Source of the DNA: Myxococcales bacterium
Lineage (GTDB): Bacteria; Myxococcota_A; Polyangia; Polyangiales; Polyangiaceae
Assembly: GCA_016191785.1 (NCBI GenBank)
Contig: JACPVJ010000041.1
Coordinates: forward strand, 1-34,238
Direction of reading: 5' to 3'
DNA length: 34,238 nt
Below are positions 9,403 to 17,952 of this stretch, piece after piece (position 1 is the stretch's first letter; each line of letters starts with the position of its first letter). The translations under genes and the position numbers were made by a program. The notes under the pieces are model-generated. The model saw nothing but the letters and a program-made list of their open reading frames with translations. It had not been told where the DNA came from and searched no databases.

Positions 9403-10983
9403 ATGGCCGCCAGGATGGGATTTCCGCTCGACCTCGCGATCCGCTACATGCGGTCCAAGAAGCGGGCGTTCGTGTCGGTCGGCACCGTCTTCGCCGTGCT
9501 GGGGGTCGCGCTGGGCGTCGCCGCGCTGGCCACCGTGATGAGCGTGACCGGCGGGTTTCGCGCCGAGTTCCGCGAGAAGGTGCTCGGGGTGAACGCGCAC
9601 GTGCTCATCTTGAAGTACTCGAGCGACTTCCGCGAGTACCGCGAGGTGATGAGCAAGGTCCAGGACGTGCCGGGGATCACCGGCATCGCGCCCTTCGTGA
9701 TCAACCCGATGATGGTCACGCACGGTGAGCGATCCGCGACGGGGGTGTTGCTCAAGGGCGTCGACCCAGCCCGCATGCCGACCGTGCTCGACCTGCCGCG
9801 ACACATCATCGAGGGCAACGTCGAAGGGCTGCGCCTGGCAGACGCGAAGCCGCCCGAGCGCCGGCGCAAGAGCTTGTTCGACGACCCGGCGACGACCGCG
9901 CCGAAGAAGGGCGGGGACGGCGGCAGGAACCCCCTGCTGCTCGAGATCGAGAAAGAGATCGCGCTGGCCGACGACGCCGGCGCGAGCGACGCGGGCGCCC
10001 CCGACGCCAGCGCCTCCGGGAGCGCGGACGACGAACCGACCGACGACGCCCTCGACGGCGGGGCGCCGTCGGGCGCGATCGAACCGGACGGCGGCTTCCA
10101 GACGGCGCTCCCCGACGAAGACCTCTTGCCCGCCGACGTGGACCCGGATCCGTGCCGCGACCCCGAGAGCGTCAAGCGGCTGCCAGGCATCATCGTCGGC
10201 AAGACGTTGAAAGAGAACCTGAAGCTCGAGTTGGGCTCGTGCGTGCAGGTCACCTCGCCCACCGTCGGCTACGCCTATTCGCACGGCGCCGTGCTCGCGC
10301 CGGTGGCCAAGCAGTTCCGCGTGATCGCGGTGTTCGACGCCGGCTTCGACCAGTACGACTCGAAGCTGGTCTACACCGATCTGTACCAAGCGCAGGCCTT
10401 CGGCGACTCGGGCGACAGCGTCACCGGCATCGAGATGAAGGTCTCCGACATCGAGCAGGCGCGTGAGGTCGCGCACAAGCTGGACGAGCGGCTCGCCGAC
10501 GGCATCTACCACACCATGGATTGGGAAGAGCTGAACCACGGGCTCTTCACCGCCCTGCGAATCCAGCAAATCTTGATGAGCCTGGTGCTCGCGCTGATCA
10601 TCATCGTGGCGGCCTTCACCGTGATCGCGACGCTGATCATGGTGGTGCTCGACAAGAAGAAAGAGATCGCGGTGCTCAAGGCCATGGGCGCGAGCGACGG
10701 CGACCTGCTTCGCGCGTTCCTCTATCAGGGCGCGATCATCGGGCTGATCGGCGCGTCCATCGGGCTCGGCCTCGGCCTGCTCTTCTGCAAGGGCCTGCTC
10801 ATCTACGGCTTCCCCCTCGACGCGAAGGTCTATTTCATCTCGCGGCTGCCGGTGCAGGTGAAGCCCGTCGAGTTCTCGCTGGTCGGGGTGTTCGCGGTCT
10901 TGGTCTGCCTGGCGGCGACGGTCTGGCCCGCGATGTACGCGGCGCGCCTCCGGCCCGCCGAAGCGTTCCGCGAGCAACAGTGA
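9403..10983 (+). CDS. LolC/LolE-type ABC transporter permease with large acidic insert
   Basis: 526 aa from ATG 9403 (a second ATG lies at 9415). LolC/E permeases form the inner-membrane part of the LolCDE machine that releases lipoproteins for transfer to the outer membrane. The topology fits: N-terminal IRYMRSKK...FVSVGTVFAVLGVALGVAAL with TM1 (about 25-49), a long periplasmic domain, then TM2 (388-416), TM3 (441-463), TM4 (490-511), and the family pattern DKKKEIAVLKAMGAS after TM2. The family is usually near 400-415 aa. The excess is a low-complexity, Asp/Ala-rich insert at about 150-258 in the periplasmic region. No lolD ATPase gene is adjacent. The stop lies only 3 nt from the convergent gene's stop. 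Confidence 0.85.
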   Translation: MAARMGFPLDLAIRYMRSKKRAFVSVGTVFAVLGVALGVAALATVMSVTGGFRAEFREKVLGVNAHVLILKYSSDFREYREVMSKVQDVPGITGIAPFVINPMMVTHGERSATGVLLKGVDPARMPTVLDLPRHIIEGNVEGLRLADAKPPERRRKSLFDDPATTAPKKGGDGGRNPLLLEIEKEIALADDAGASDAGAPDASASGSADDEPTDDALDGGAPSGAIEPDGGFQTALPDEDLLPADVDPDPCRDPESVKRLPGIIVGKTLKENLKLELGSCVQVTSPTVGYAYSHGAVLAPVAKQFRVIAVFDAGFDQYDSKLVYTDLYQAQAFGDSGDSVTGIEMKVSDIEQAREVAHKLDERLADGIYHTMDWEELNHGLFTALRIQQILMSLVLALIIIVAAFTVIATLIMVVLDKKKEIAVLKAMGASDGDLLRAFLYQGAIIGLIGASIGLGLGLLFCKGLLIYGFPLDAKVYFISRLPVQVKPVEFSLVGVFAVLVCLAATVWPAMYAARLRPAEAFREQQ

Positions 10984-10986
10984 AGG

Positions 10987-11712
10987 TCAGGGGCTAGAGG
11001 CGCCGCTTCGGACGGAAGGCGGCGGCATCTGCGCGCGACGGATCAACCCGAGGACCCTGGCGGCCAACTCTGGCGCGCGGAAGGGCTTGCTGACGAAGTC
11101 GTCGGCCCCTGCCGAAAATGCCTCGACGATGTCGCCCGTCGAGGAGTGAGCGGTCAAGAACAGCACCGGCAGTCGGCCGAGCCGAGGTTCGCGACGCAGG
11201 CGCCGACAGAACTCGACCCCGCTCATTCCGGGCAGGTTCCAATCGAGCACCATCAGGTCGGGGCGGGATTGACGGAGCAAGTCGAACGCCTCTTCCGCGC
11301 TGCCGACGGCGCAGGTCTGAAAGCCCGATGCCTTGAGCATCGCACAGACCACGTTCTGCAGATCGGCGTCGTCGTCGACGATCAGCACGCTGGCGTCGGA
11401 AGGGGCGCGCACCTCGAAGGCCGGCAGCGGCATGCTGGGCGGCGGAATCGTGGGCGGGTCGTCCGCGTTCGCGAACTGCCAGAGCCGCGACCAGTCACGC
11501 TCGGTGAACGCGAGCCTGAGACCGTCGCCGCGGTCGACGACACACGCGGCCACGGCCGTGGCCTCGTCGCCGACGGTGAACGTCGCGAGCACCCACTCGC
11601 CGTCCTTCAGGCCATCGGTACATGGAAGCTCGAGCTCTTGCTCGTCCCCGCCCGCCTCCATCTGCAGTGCGAGGGCCTGATAGCTGTCGGATTGGAGAAT
11701 GATGCCCCTCAC
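10987..11712 (-). CDS. PilZ-like domain fused to a response-regulator receiver
   Basis: 241 aa, GTG start at 11712. Residues about 1-85 look like a short beta-barrel domain of PilZ type (DGEWVLATFTV, GDGLRLAFTERDW), though the classical RxxxR and D/NxSxxG c-di-GMP signature is not evident. A Pro-rich linker leads to a complete receiver domain (about 107-230): acidic pocket Asp113-115, phospho-acceptor Asp157 in VLDWNLPGMSG, Thr187 and Lys209 in SKPF. There is no DNA-binding output. It probably signals by protein contact after phosphorylation by an unlinked histidine kinase. It lies downstream of the ABC-like operon on the same strand with a 69-nt gap. The receiver is certain; PilZ is a moderate call. 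Confidence 0.85.
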   Translation of the reverse strand: MRGIILQSDSYQALALQMEAGGDEQELELPCTDGLKDGEWVLATFTVGDEATAVAACVVDRGDGLRLAFTERDWSRLWQFANADDPPTIPPPSMPLPAFEVRAPSDASVLIVDDDADLQNVVCAMLKASGFQTCAVGSAEEAFDLLRQSRPDLMVLDWNLPGMSGVEFCRRLRREPRLGRLPVLFLTAHSSTGDIVEAFSAGADDFVSKPFRAPELAARVLGLIRRAQMPPPSVRSGASSP

Positions 11713-11781
11713 GGCCGCGGGAGCCTAGCGCGCCCCCCGCGTTCGGACCAGCTCTCGGCAACGGTCGAGCAAGCGGCTCGA

Positions 11782-12468
11782 TCAGCGGCGCACGCGCCAG
11801 ACACCGAGCGCGACGCACGCACCCGTGAGCAAGAGCAATGCCAACGTGGCAGACCACTGGGGCATGGCCCAAATCGGCTCGCCGCCGAGCAGGTTCCGCA
11901 CGTGGCCGCGGGGCCAGAACATCGCCGCGAGCCCGGCGCTGGCGCCGGCGACGAAGTCGACGACCAAGGCAGCCACGCGCCCGCCGCCCGAACGCCCGAG
12001 GGTCGAGGCCAGGCAGAACCATGCGGCGTAGCTCGCGCCGGCCAGCGCGCCGATCCAGCTGCTGGTCAAGAGGTCGCGCAAGAGCGCCGGATCTGCCGGG
12101 GCGCGCACGACCAGCACGGCCTCCGCAGCCACCAGGGCGCCCGAGATCGCCAGCACGACCGAGAGCGCGACGCAGACGCCCAGCGCGAGGAGGCGTCGGT
12201 CGCCGCCGAACCGCGCGAGGTCCGCCAGCGCCGCCTCGAGGTGGTTACCGTCGAGCGCTCGTGCCACGGTGCCGTACGCCAAGAGCGGCAGCGAGAGCCC
12301 TAGCGCGATGCCCGACAAGGCGCGATCTGCCGCGAGGTTCGAGCCCGTGCGCCGGAGCAAGAACGCGACCACGAAGACGGCGCCCAGAGCAGAACAAAGC
12401 CCGAGCGCGCCCGGAAGCGAGGCGAGCCGGAATCGCACCAGCCTCATCCCAAGGGCGAACTCGGTCAC
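11782..12468 (-). CDS. Polytopic membrane protein, likely permease of the ABC-like operon
   Basis: 228 aa, GTG start at 12468 overlapping the ATPase-like gene's stop by 4 nt (GTGA), so translation is coupled. About six hydrophobic segments can be placed near 17-37, 49-66, 93-117, 132-152, 165-183 and 203-224, with the C-terminus ending in RVRR. This fits a small ABC-2-type permease subunit, but no diagnostic motif is visible, so the call rests on topology and neighbours. A second membrane protein of similar size lies on the other side of the ATPase gene (13412-14098), giving a likely heterodimeric membrane part. Confidence 0.75.
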   Translation of the reverse strand: MTEFALGMRLVRFRLASLPGALGLCSALGAVFVVAFLLRRTGSNLAADRALSGIALGLSLPLLAYGTVARALDGNHLEAALADLARFGGDRRLLALGVCVALSVVLAISGALVAAEAVLVVRAPADPALLRDLLTSSWIGALAGASYAAWFCLASTLGRSGGGRVAALVVDFVAGASAGLAAMFWPRGHVRNLLGGEPIWAMPQWSATLALLLLTGACVALGVWRVRR

Positions 12469-13415
12469 GAGCTCGGCCCTCCGCGCGGCGTCGCGGCACG
12501 GTACGCGTGGTCATAGGCCGCCCGCCACAGGCCTTCCGTGGCGGCTCGCACCTCTTCCAGCGCCGGCAGCGCCGCTTCGATCGAGATCAGCGTGGCGCCG
12601 ACGGCGCGCGCCCGAGTCAGCACCGCGAGCGAGAGCCGGTCCGCGTCCGGACCGCGCACGCAGATCTCGTCGGTGCCCCGCGCTTCGTCGAACTCGAGGG
12701 ACGCCACGGCCGGGTCGTCGGCGAGCGCCCGCACCAGATCGCGCGCGCCCCGACTGCGCACGCGCAGCGTGGCCCAGGCCCCCGGGCTGAGCTCGGTGGC
12801 CAGCGGTGCGCCGGGCCGACGAACGAAGCGCCCGCGGTCGATGAGCACCACGGCGCCGCCGAGCTCCGACGCATCGCGGGGGCTCGAGGTGAGCGCGAGG
12901 ACTGGCACCCCGGCCGCGGCCAGATCGGTGAGCTCGCGCCGCACGTCCACGCCACCCAATCCGAGCGGCTCGTGGACGATCACCCCGAACGGCTCGCGAA
13001 TCGAGAGCGCGAGCGCGAAGGCCAGCTGGCGGCGCTGACGGCGATCGAGCTTGCCGGGCGGCGCGCCCGCCAGGGCGCCGAGACCGCGGCGCGCGAGGAT
13101 CGCGGCCGGATCCGCGGCCTGGTGACGGAGCGCGAGCACCTGTCGCACGAGCTCGAGCACGCTTCCGGCGTGGGGCGGGCTCTCTTGCTCGAGCACCAGT
13201 CCGAGGCGGGCCCGAGTGTCGGGAGATCGGGCGGGGTCACGCCCGGCCACCCGCACGCTGCCGCGACGTGGAACGCGGATTCCGCCCAGCAACAGCGGCA
13301 GCTCGGTCGTGCCGTCGGCGGGCGTACCGAGCACCACGGTGAGCCCCGCGGGGATCGACAAGGTGGCGCCCGCGAGCGGGCCGCTGACCACTCCCTCTAG
13401 CTCCAGGGTCGTCAC
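12465..13415 (-). CDS. ABC-2-type ATPase homologue with degenerate catalytic motifs
   Basis: 316 aa, GTG start at 13415, overlapping both neighbours by 4 nt. The layout follows ABC ATPases of the drug/gliding exporter group: Walker A region at 30-39, Q-loop Gln77, signature region near 123-127, Walker B near 144-150, then a C-terminal regulatory domain of about 120 residues. The motifs themselves are eroded: Walker A reads GTPADGTTEL (no Lys), the signature LSGGQ is LDRRQ, the Walker B Asp is His148 (VIVHEP), and the H-loop His is replaced (ALTSSP). Glu149 is kept. It probably binds nucleotide weakly if at all, yet the reading frame is intact and tightly coupled, suggesting a selected non-catalytic role. 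Alternatively it is an early stage of decay. Confidence 0.78.
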   Translation of the reverse strand: MTTLELEGVVSGPLAGATLSIPAGLTVVLGTPADGTTELPLLLGGIRVPRRGSVRVAGRDPARSPDTRARLGLVLEQESPPHAGSVLELVRQVLALRHQAADPAAILARRGLGALAGAPPGKLDRRQRRQLAFALALSIREPFGVIVHEPLGLGGVDVRRELTDLAAAGVPVLALTSSPRDASELGGAVVLIDRGRFVRRPGAPLATELSPGAWATLRVRSRGARDLVRALADDPAVASLEFDEARGTDEICVRGPDADRLSLAVLTRARAVGATLISIEAALPALEEVRAATEGLWRAAYDHAYRAATPRGGPSS

Positions 13416-14098
13416 CGGAGGTGCGCTCCCATGCTGGCGAGCTCGCCCGCAACGAAGCCGATGAGGGCGGGTGCGCTGGGCAAGCGCGGGAACAACTCGC
13501 GCAAGACGTGGGGCAAGAGCACCAGCAAGAGCAGCGCGCGGCGCGGGTGACGCGGGCCAAGGGCCCGCGCGACTCGCACCAGCACCACCGCCATCACCGC
13601 GACCAGGCCGACGTACCCGAGCACCCCGACCAACAGCATCAGGCGCGACAGTGCGACGTTCAGACTACGCGCAAGTGCGAGCGCGACCACGGCGAGCAGC
13701 ACCGCGGGCGCGCCCACGACACGCACTGCCCGTCGGCCGACGGCGGCGAGCTGGGCGCGATCGATGGCTCGGTGAGAGAACCCACGCGCGAGGGCCAAGG
13801 CGCGCGTCGCGCCGTCGTCCGCGGCGTTGCCGGCCGCCGACAGAGCCAGCAAAGAGCCGGACAGCCAGGTGAGCCAGCCGAGGGCGGCGACCACGACCTT
13901 GTCCGAGGCGTCACCAGCCACCGCGCGCGCTCCGAATGGCAGCGCGATCAGATAGCCGAGGGTGATCGCGCCCGCCGCCACCTTTCCCAGCTGGGCGCCG
14001 AGCCGGGTCTTCAGGCACTCGTCGAAGAAGCGCACGAGCGGCAGGAATCTGGGCCGCCGAGTCGCGACGACGGGGGCTTGGGGAGCCGCGCTGACCAC
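13412..14098 (-). CDS. Polytopic membrane protein, likely permease of the ABC-like operon
   Basis: 228 aa from GTG 14098. Upstream GTGs at 14155 and 14206 are in frame but overlap the TPR gene and add residues with no structure, so 14098 is preferred; the start is uncertain. After a short cytoplasmic stretch (RRPRFLPLVRFFDECLKTRLG) come about five or six hydrophobic segments, including IALPFGARAV, LTWLSGSLLAL and a long one near LLVGVLGYVGLVAVMAVVLV. It ends by overlapping the ATPase-like gene (GTGA, 13412-13415). The size and position mirror the protein at 11782-12468. No catalytic motif is seen; the permease role is inferred from operon structure. Confidence 0.72.
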   Translation of the reverse strand: MVSAAPQAPVVATRRPRFLPLVRFFDECLKTRLGAQLGKVAAGAITLGYLIALPFGARAVAGDASDKVVVAALGWLTWLSGSLLALSAAGNAADDGATRALALARGFSHRAIDRAQLAAVGRRAVRVVGAPAVLLAVVALALARSLNVALSRLMLLVGVLGYVGLVAVMAVVLVRVARALGPRHPRRALLLLVLLPHVLRELFPRLPSAPALIGFVAGELASMGAHLR

Positions 14099-14126
14099 GG
14101 TGCGCGAAGCATAGTCGAACTCTTGG

Positions 14127-15050
14127 TCAGTGCCGGCGCAGGTTTCGAGCGGCACCCGGAGCCAGTGCTTCTGCGCGATCGGACCAGCTCTTGGCGCCGG
14201 GGTCACCGAGCTTGGTCAGCGCCGCGGCCATGGCGTAGACCGAGACGGGATCTCGAGGGTCGAGGGCGAGGGCGCGCTCCGCCGCACCGACCGCGTGGCG
14301 CGCGCGCCCGCGAGCCAGCTCGGCGGTGGCCAGCCAGCCCAGAGCCGAAACGGCCATGTCGTCGCGCGACCGGGCGATCGGTGTGAGCAGCTCGACCGCA
14401 GCATCGACCTCGCCGTTGCGGAGCAGGCGCCGCGCGGTCAAGATCTTGATCGGCGCGGACTCGGGGAAGAGCTTCGAGGCGTCGTTCACCAACGCGTCCG
14501 CCTCTGCGTGGCGGCCGAGCTGCAAGAGACTCTCGGCCAGCCCGATGAATCCGGTGGCGTCGCGCGGGGCGACCTCGGTGAGGCGCTTGAACTGCACCCG
14601 GGCGTGCTCGTACCGGCCCGACTCGAACAGCAGCCGCGCAAGGTTGCTCCGAGCCGGCGCGAACCCGGGGTCCACCTTCAGCGCCTCGTCGTAGTGCTTG
14701 GCAGCCACGTCGGGTCGGCGCTCGCGCTCGGCCAAGACACCCAGTCCGTGATGCGGCTGCGCGACGTCGGCGTTGAGACGGCGCGCGCGGGTGAGCAGCT
14801 GCCGAGCGTGACCGAAGTTGCCGCGCTGCAGCTCGACCAGCCCCTGGTTCACCAGCGCCTCGACGAAGCGAGGGTTGTATTCGAGCGCCAGCGCGAAGCG
14901 CGCGTCTGCGGTCTCCAGGTCACCCTGCTCGAGCGCCTCGACACCCGCGCGGTTCAGCTCGATGGCCTTGGGCGGGAGCGGGGCCGCGCCTTTGCAGCCG
15001 ATCAGGGTCACGAGGAACAGCCCGAGGAGGCAGACGAGCGAGGCGCGCAT
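14127..15050 (-). CDS. TPR-repeat lipoprotein
   Basis: 307 aa, ATG start at 15050. The signal peptide ends in a textbook lipobox LIGC (Cys19), so it is probably membrane-anchored and periplasmic. The rest is about eight tetratricopeptide repeats (for example LNRAGVEALEQGDLETADAR and ALVNQGLVELQRGNFGHAR), a helical scaffold for protein contacts. The in-frame region upstream of 15050 is open but lacks coding character and crosses the intergenic palindromes. It is first in the run leading to the ABC-like genes (28-nt gap to the next start), so it may be their extracytoplasmic assembly factor. TPR is certain; the partner is inferred. Confidence 0.88.
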   Translation of the reverse strand: MRASLVCLLGLFLVTLIGCKGAAPLPPKAIELNRAGVEALEQGDLETADARFALALEYNPRFVEALVNQGLVELQRGNFGHARQLLTRARRLNADVAQPHHGLGVLAERERRPDVAAKHYDEALKVDPGFAPARSNLARLLFESGRYEHARVQFKRLTEVAPRDATGFIGLAESLLQLGRHAEADALVNDASKLFPESAPIKILTARRLLRNGEVDAAVELLTPIARSRDDMAVSALGWLATAELARGRARHAVGAAERALALDPRDPVSVYAMAAALTKLGDPGAKSWSDRAEALAPGAARNLRRH

Positions 15051-15101
15051 TTGCGGTCCCCATCGGTGCGCGGGCGTCGTGGGTTTCCGATTTTTTTCGT
15101 C

Positions 15102-15138
15102 CCCCGGGGAAATTCGCGAATTTCGGCGAGAAATCGCC
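15102..15138. promoter_or_regulatory. Cluster of palindromes in divergent promoter region
   Basis: Within the 149-nt gap between divergent genes lie CCCCGGGG (15102-15109), the perfect 14-bp palindrome AAATTCGCGAATTT (15110-15123), and GGCGA-GAAA-TCGCC (15125-15138), a hairpin with a GNRA-type tetraloop. A T7 tract precedes them at about 15091-15098. This AT-rich patch is unlike the surroundings and is a good candidate operator for a dimeric regulator shared by both genes. Confidence 0.45.
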
Positions 15139-15199
15139 GGACACGGCGGCACGAAATCCGGTTGCGCAGGGCCCCCGGTCCGTAGATGCTTCGGGCCCC

Positions 15200-16003
<804 letters not shown>

Positions 16004-16543
16004 TTACAGGCGCTCCGCGCCGACGTCGCCGAGCCAGCGCTCCACCGCTGCCGGCGACGGGGCACCGGTCGCCACGTGGCGAACGCGGCCCGTTTCGTCG
16101 ATCAAGACCAGGGTGGGGAGCAGGCTGATGCCATAACTGCGAGCGAACGAGCCGTCGTCGTGTGCGACGTCGTAGGGGATCTGCCAGTCTCGTGCCAGCG
16201 CCCGGGCCGCGTTCGGATCGTCGTCCACGCTCACGGCCAGAAATCGCACCTCGCGCTTGCGGGGCGCCCGCGCGGCGGCGGCCAGGGTCGGCGCCGCGCG
16301 CCGGCAGACCCCGCACCAACTTGCCACCACCTCGATCAGCGCAGGGCGCCCGTGCAGATCGGCCAGCGTCACCCGGGGGACTTGCCCGGCGACCACGGTC
16401 AGCGCGAAGTCCTTGGCGGGGGCACCGGTCTCGGGGCCCGTCGAGCGTCGGCCGAACCAGTAGACCGCGAGCCCCAACGCGACCAGCGCGACGAGCAGTC
16501 GCAACGAGCCGGCGCTCTGCTTCGGCGCCTGTTCGGCGCTCAC
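16004..16543 (-). CDS. Membrane-anchored TlpA/ResA-type thioredoxin
   Basis: 179 aa, GTG start at 16543 overlapping the anti-sigma stop by 4 nt (GTGA). One N-terminal TM helix (about 14-30) anchors a periplasmic thioredoxin fold with active site WCGVC (76-80) and a cis-Pro segment SLLPTLVLID. TlpA/ResA proteins usually reduce periplasmic disulfides, for example in cytochrome c or copper-centre assembly. Here the gene is the last member of an ECF sigma/anti-sigma operon, so it may instead adjust the thiol state of the anti-sigma or be part of the stress response it controls. Fold and active site are clear; the partner is inferred. Confidence 0.9.
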   Translation of the reverse strand: MSAEQAPKQSAGSLRLLVALVALGLAVYWFGRRSTGPETGAPAKDFALTVVAGQVPRVTLADLHGRPALIEVVASWCGVCRRAAPTLAAAARAPRKREVRFLAVSVDDDPNAARALARDWQIPYDVAHDDGSFARSYGISLLPTLVLIDETGRVRHVATGAPSPAAVERWLGDVGAERL

Positions 16544-17235
16544 GGAGCGAGCCACTTGCGACCCACGACCCAGCCCACCCCCACGAACACCAGCACGGTG
16601 GTGCCGTGAGCGAGCCAGAGGTGCCACGCCTCGTGCGACGGGCAGGCGACGCCGATGCCGGCGGCCGCAGCCAGACCACCGCACAGGCCAGCGAGCGCGC
16701 CCGAGAGCCCCGGGGTGAGCGGATCGGTGCGACGCCAGACGAGCAGCGTGCCGCCGGCGGCAGCCGCGCCGAACATCAGTGTGAAGAGCCCACAGGTCGG
16801 GGCGTGGGTATCTTCTTGCAAGAAGCGCGAGAGGGGCAGCGCGCTGTGGGCCGACAGGGCCAGGTAGACGAAGAACACCAGCGGGAGGCCCAGCGCCACG
16901 CCCCACCTGAGCTCGCGTGAGCCACGCTTGCCGGGTGGCCGAGCCAAGCCCGCGAGGAGCACGGCCAGGTGAACCACTCCCCAACCCGCAGCGCCCAAGG
17001 TCGTCGCGCGCAGCGTGGCCGCCTCTTGCTTCTGGACCAGGCCGAGCGCGATCAGGGCGCCGACCACGCCGCCCGAGACCACCACCGAGAGCACCGCGCG
17101 CTGCCACGCCACGAGACCCCTGCCCTTGTCGAGGTCACGTCCGGCGGTCTGCTTGATCGCCGCCGACACGCTCGCCCGGGGCGGCGCTGGCTCGCTCCAC
17201 TCGAGCTCGGGCAGGGGTTCGTCGTGGGAGGTCAT
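16540..17235 (-). CDS. Six-TM anti-sigma factor (DUF1109/NrsF-like)
   Basis: 231 aa, overlapping the sigma gene by 4 nt upstream and the thioredoxin gene by 4 nt downstream. An acidic cytoplasmic N-terminus (about 1-45) precedes six TM helices (about 46-66, 77-98, 111-130, 147-166, 177-198, 211-228). This topology and its place right after an ECF sigma gene match membrane anti-sigmas of the NrsF/DUF1109 type, which hold the sigma factor at the membrane. Cys148, Cys185 and Cys198, plus His201, His205 and His210, lie in or near the membrane and could sense metals or oxidants. Assignment rests on topology and context rather than a strict motif. Confidence 0.82.
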   Translation of the reverse strand: MTSHDEPLPELEWSEPAPPRASVSAAIKQTAGRDLDKGRGLVAWQRAVLSVVVSGGVVGALIALGLVQKQEAATLRATTLGAAGWGVVHLAVLLAGLARPPGKRGSRELRWGVALGLPLVFFVYLALSAHSALPLSRFLQEDTHAPTCGLFTLMFGAAAAGGTLLVWRRTDPLTPGLSGALAGLCGGLAAAAGIGVACPSHEAWHLWLAHGTTVLVFVGVGWVVGRKWLAP

Positions 17236-17867
17236 CGGCGTTTGAACTCTTCGAGGCGTTCGCGCAGCTGGGCGTAGCCGCGGTGGACTCGGAGCTTCAG
17301 TGCGGTGGGGGTGGCTCCGAGTACTTCTGACGCTTCTGCCAGCGAGAGGCCAGTGATCTTCGTCAGCACGATCGCTTCTCGATAGGCTTCGGGCAGCGAG
17401 CCCAGCGCGCGCTCGAGGGCCTCGGTGACGTCGTTCCCCAGCTCGCCGCCCTCGCCCTTGGGCTCGGGGAGCGTGCCGTCCGGACTCAAGTCTTCCGTGC
17501 GGACCTTGGCCGAGCGCCGCTCGTCCAGGAATGAACGGCGAGCGATGGCGATGAACCAGGGAAGGACCGGCGCGCCTCGAAGGTAGCTGCCGCGCGCGCG
17601 ATGCACCTTGGCAAAGGTCACCTGCAAGAGGTCTTCGGCGCGCTCGCGGTTGCGCGTCAGTCGCAAGAGGTAGCCGAACAGCTTGGGCGACGAGCGCTGG
17701 TAGAGCAGGTCGAAGGCCCCGCTGTCGCCGTCGACGTAGCGCTCCATCAGCTCTTCCAGGGTCGCCGCCCTGAGCGGGGTGTCGTTCACGACGGCCCCAG
17801 CCGCCAGCCAGCGGGTGACCAGGCTGGCCTCACCCGAAGCGGACAGTTCGACCGAATGCGGCCACAC
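17232..17867 (-). CDS. ECF-family RNA polymerase sigma factor
   Basis: 211 aa from GTG 17867; an in-frame GTG at 17789 gives a 185-aa protein of more usual length and may be the true start. Region 2 (LYQRSSPKLFGYLLRLTRNRERAEDLLQ..., with DLLQVTFAKVHRARG) and region 4 (LPEAYREAIVLTKITGLSLAEASEVLG then LKLRVHRGYAQLRERL) are both present with the acidic linker between them, as in ECF sigmas. It should recruit RNA polymerase to stress promoters, probably including its own. The 4-nt overlap with the anti-sigma gene secures matched synthesis. Confidence 0.92.
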   Translation of the reverse strand: MWPHSVELSASGEASLVTRWLAAGAVVNDTPLRAATLEELMERYVDGDSGAFDLLYQRSSPKLFGYLLRLTRNRERAEDLLQVTFAKVHRARGSYLRGAPVLPWFIAIARRSFLDERRSAKVRTEDLSPDGTLPEPKGEGGELGNDVTEALERALGSLPEAYREAIVLTKITGLSLAEASEVLGATPTALKLRVHRGYAQLRERLEEFKRR

Positions 17868-17906
17868 GTGGGGATACGCCGCGGGCGCACCCCGAGTTTC
17901 GACTCG

Positions 17907-17930
17907 CCCAACCCCAAGGGCCCACCCCCC
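17907..17930 (-). promoter_or_regulatory. G-quadruplex motif upstream of the ECF sigma operon
   Basis: On the minus strand the bases read GGGGGG-T-GGG-CCCTT-GGGG-TT-GGG, with loops of 1, 5 and 2 nt, about 40 nt upstream of the sigma start in the sense orientation. It fits the four-run G4 rule, though such motifs arise by chance in very GC-rich DNA. Confidence 0.4.
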
Positions 17931-17952
17931 GGCACCTGGAGGAAAACTCCGC

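Noticed and set aside
9343..10977. 544-codon minus-strand frame antisense to the LolC/E-type permease
   Set aside because: Shadow frame; rich in His/Arg/Asp with no domain.
14099..14206. Upstream GTG starts (14155, 14206) for the membrane protein at 13412-14098
   Set aside because: They would overlap the TPR gene by 29-80 nt and add residues without structure; 14098 preferred, though not proven.
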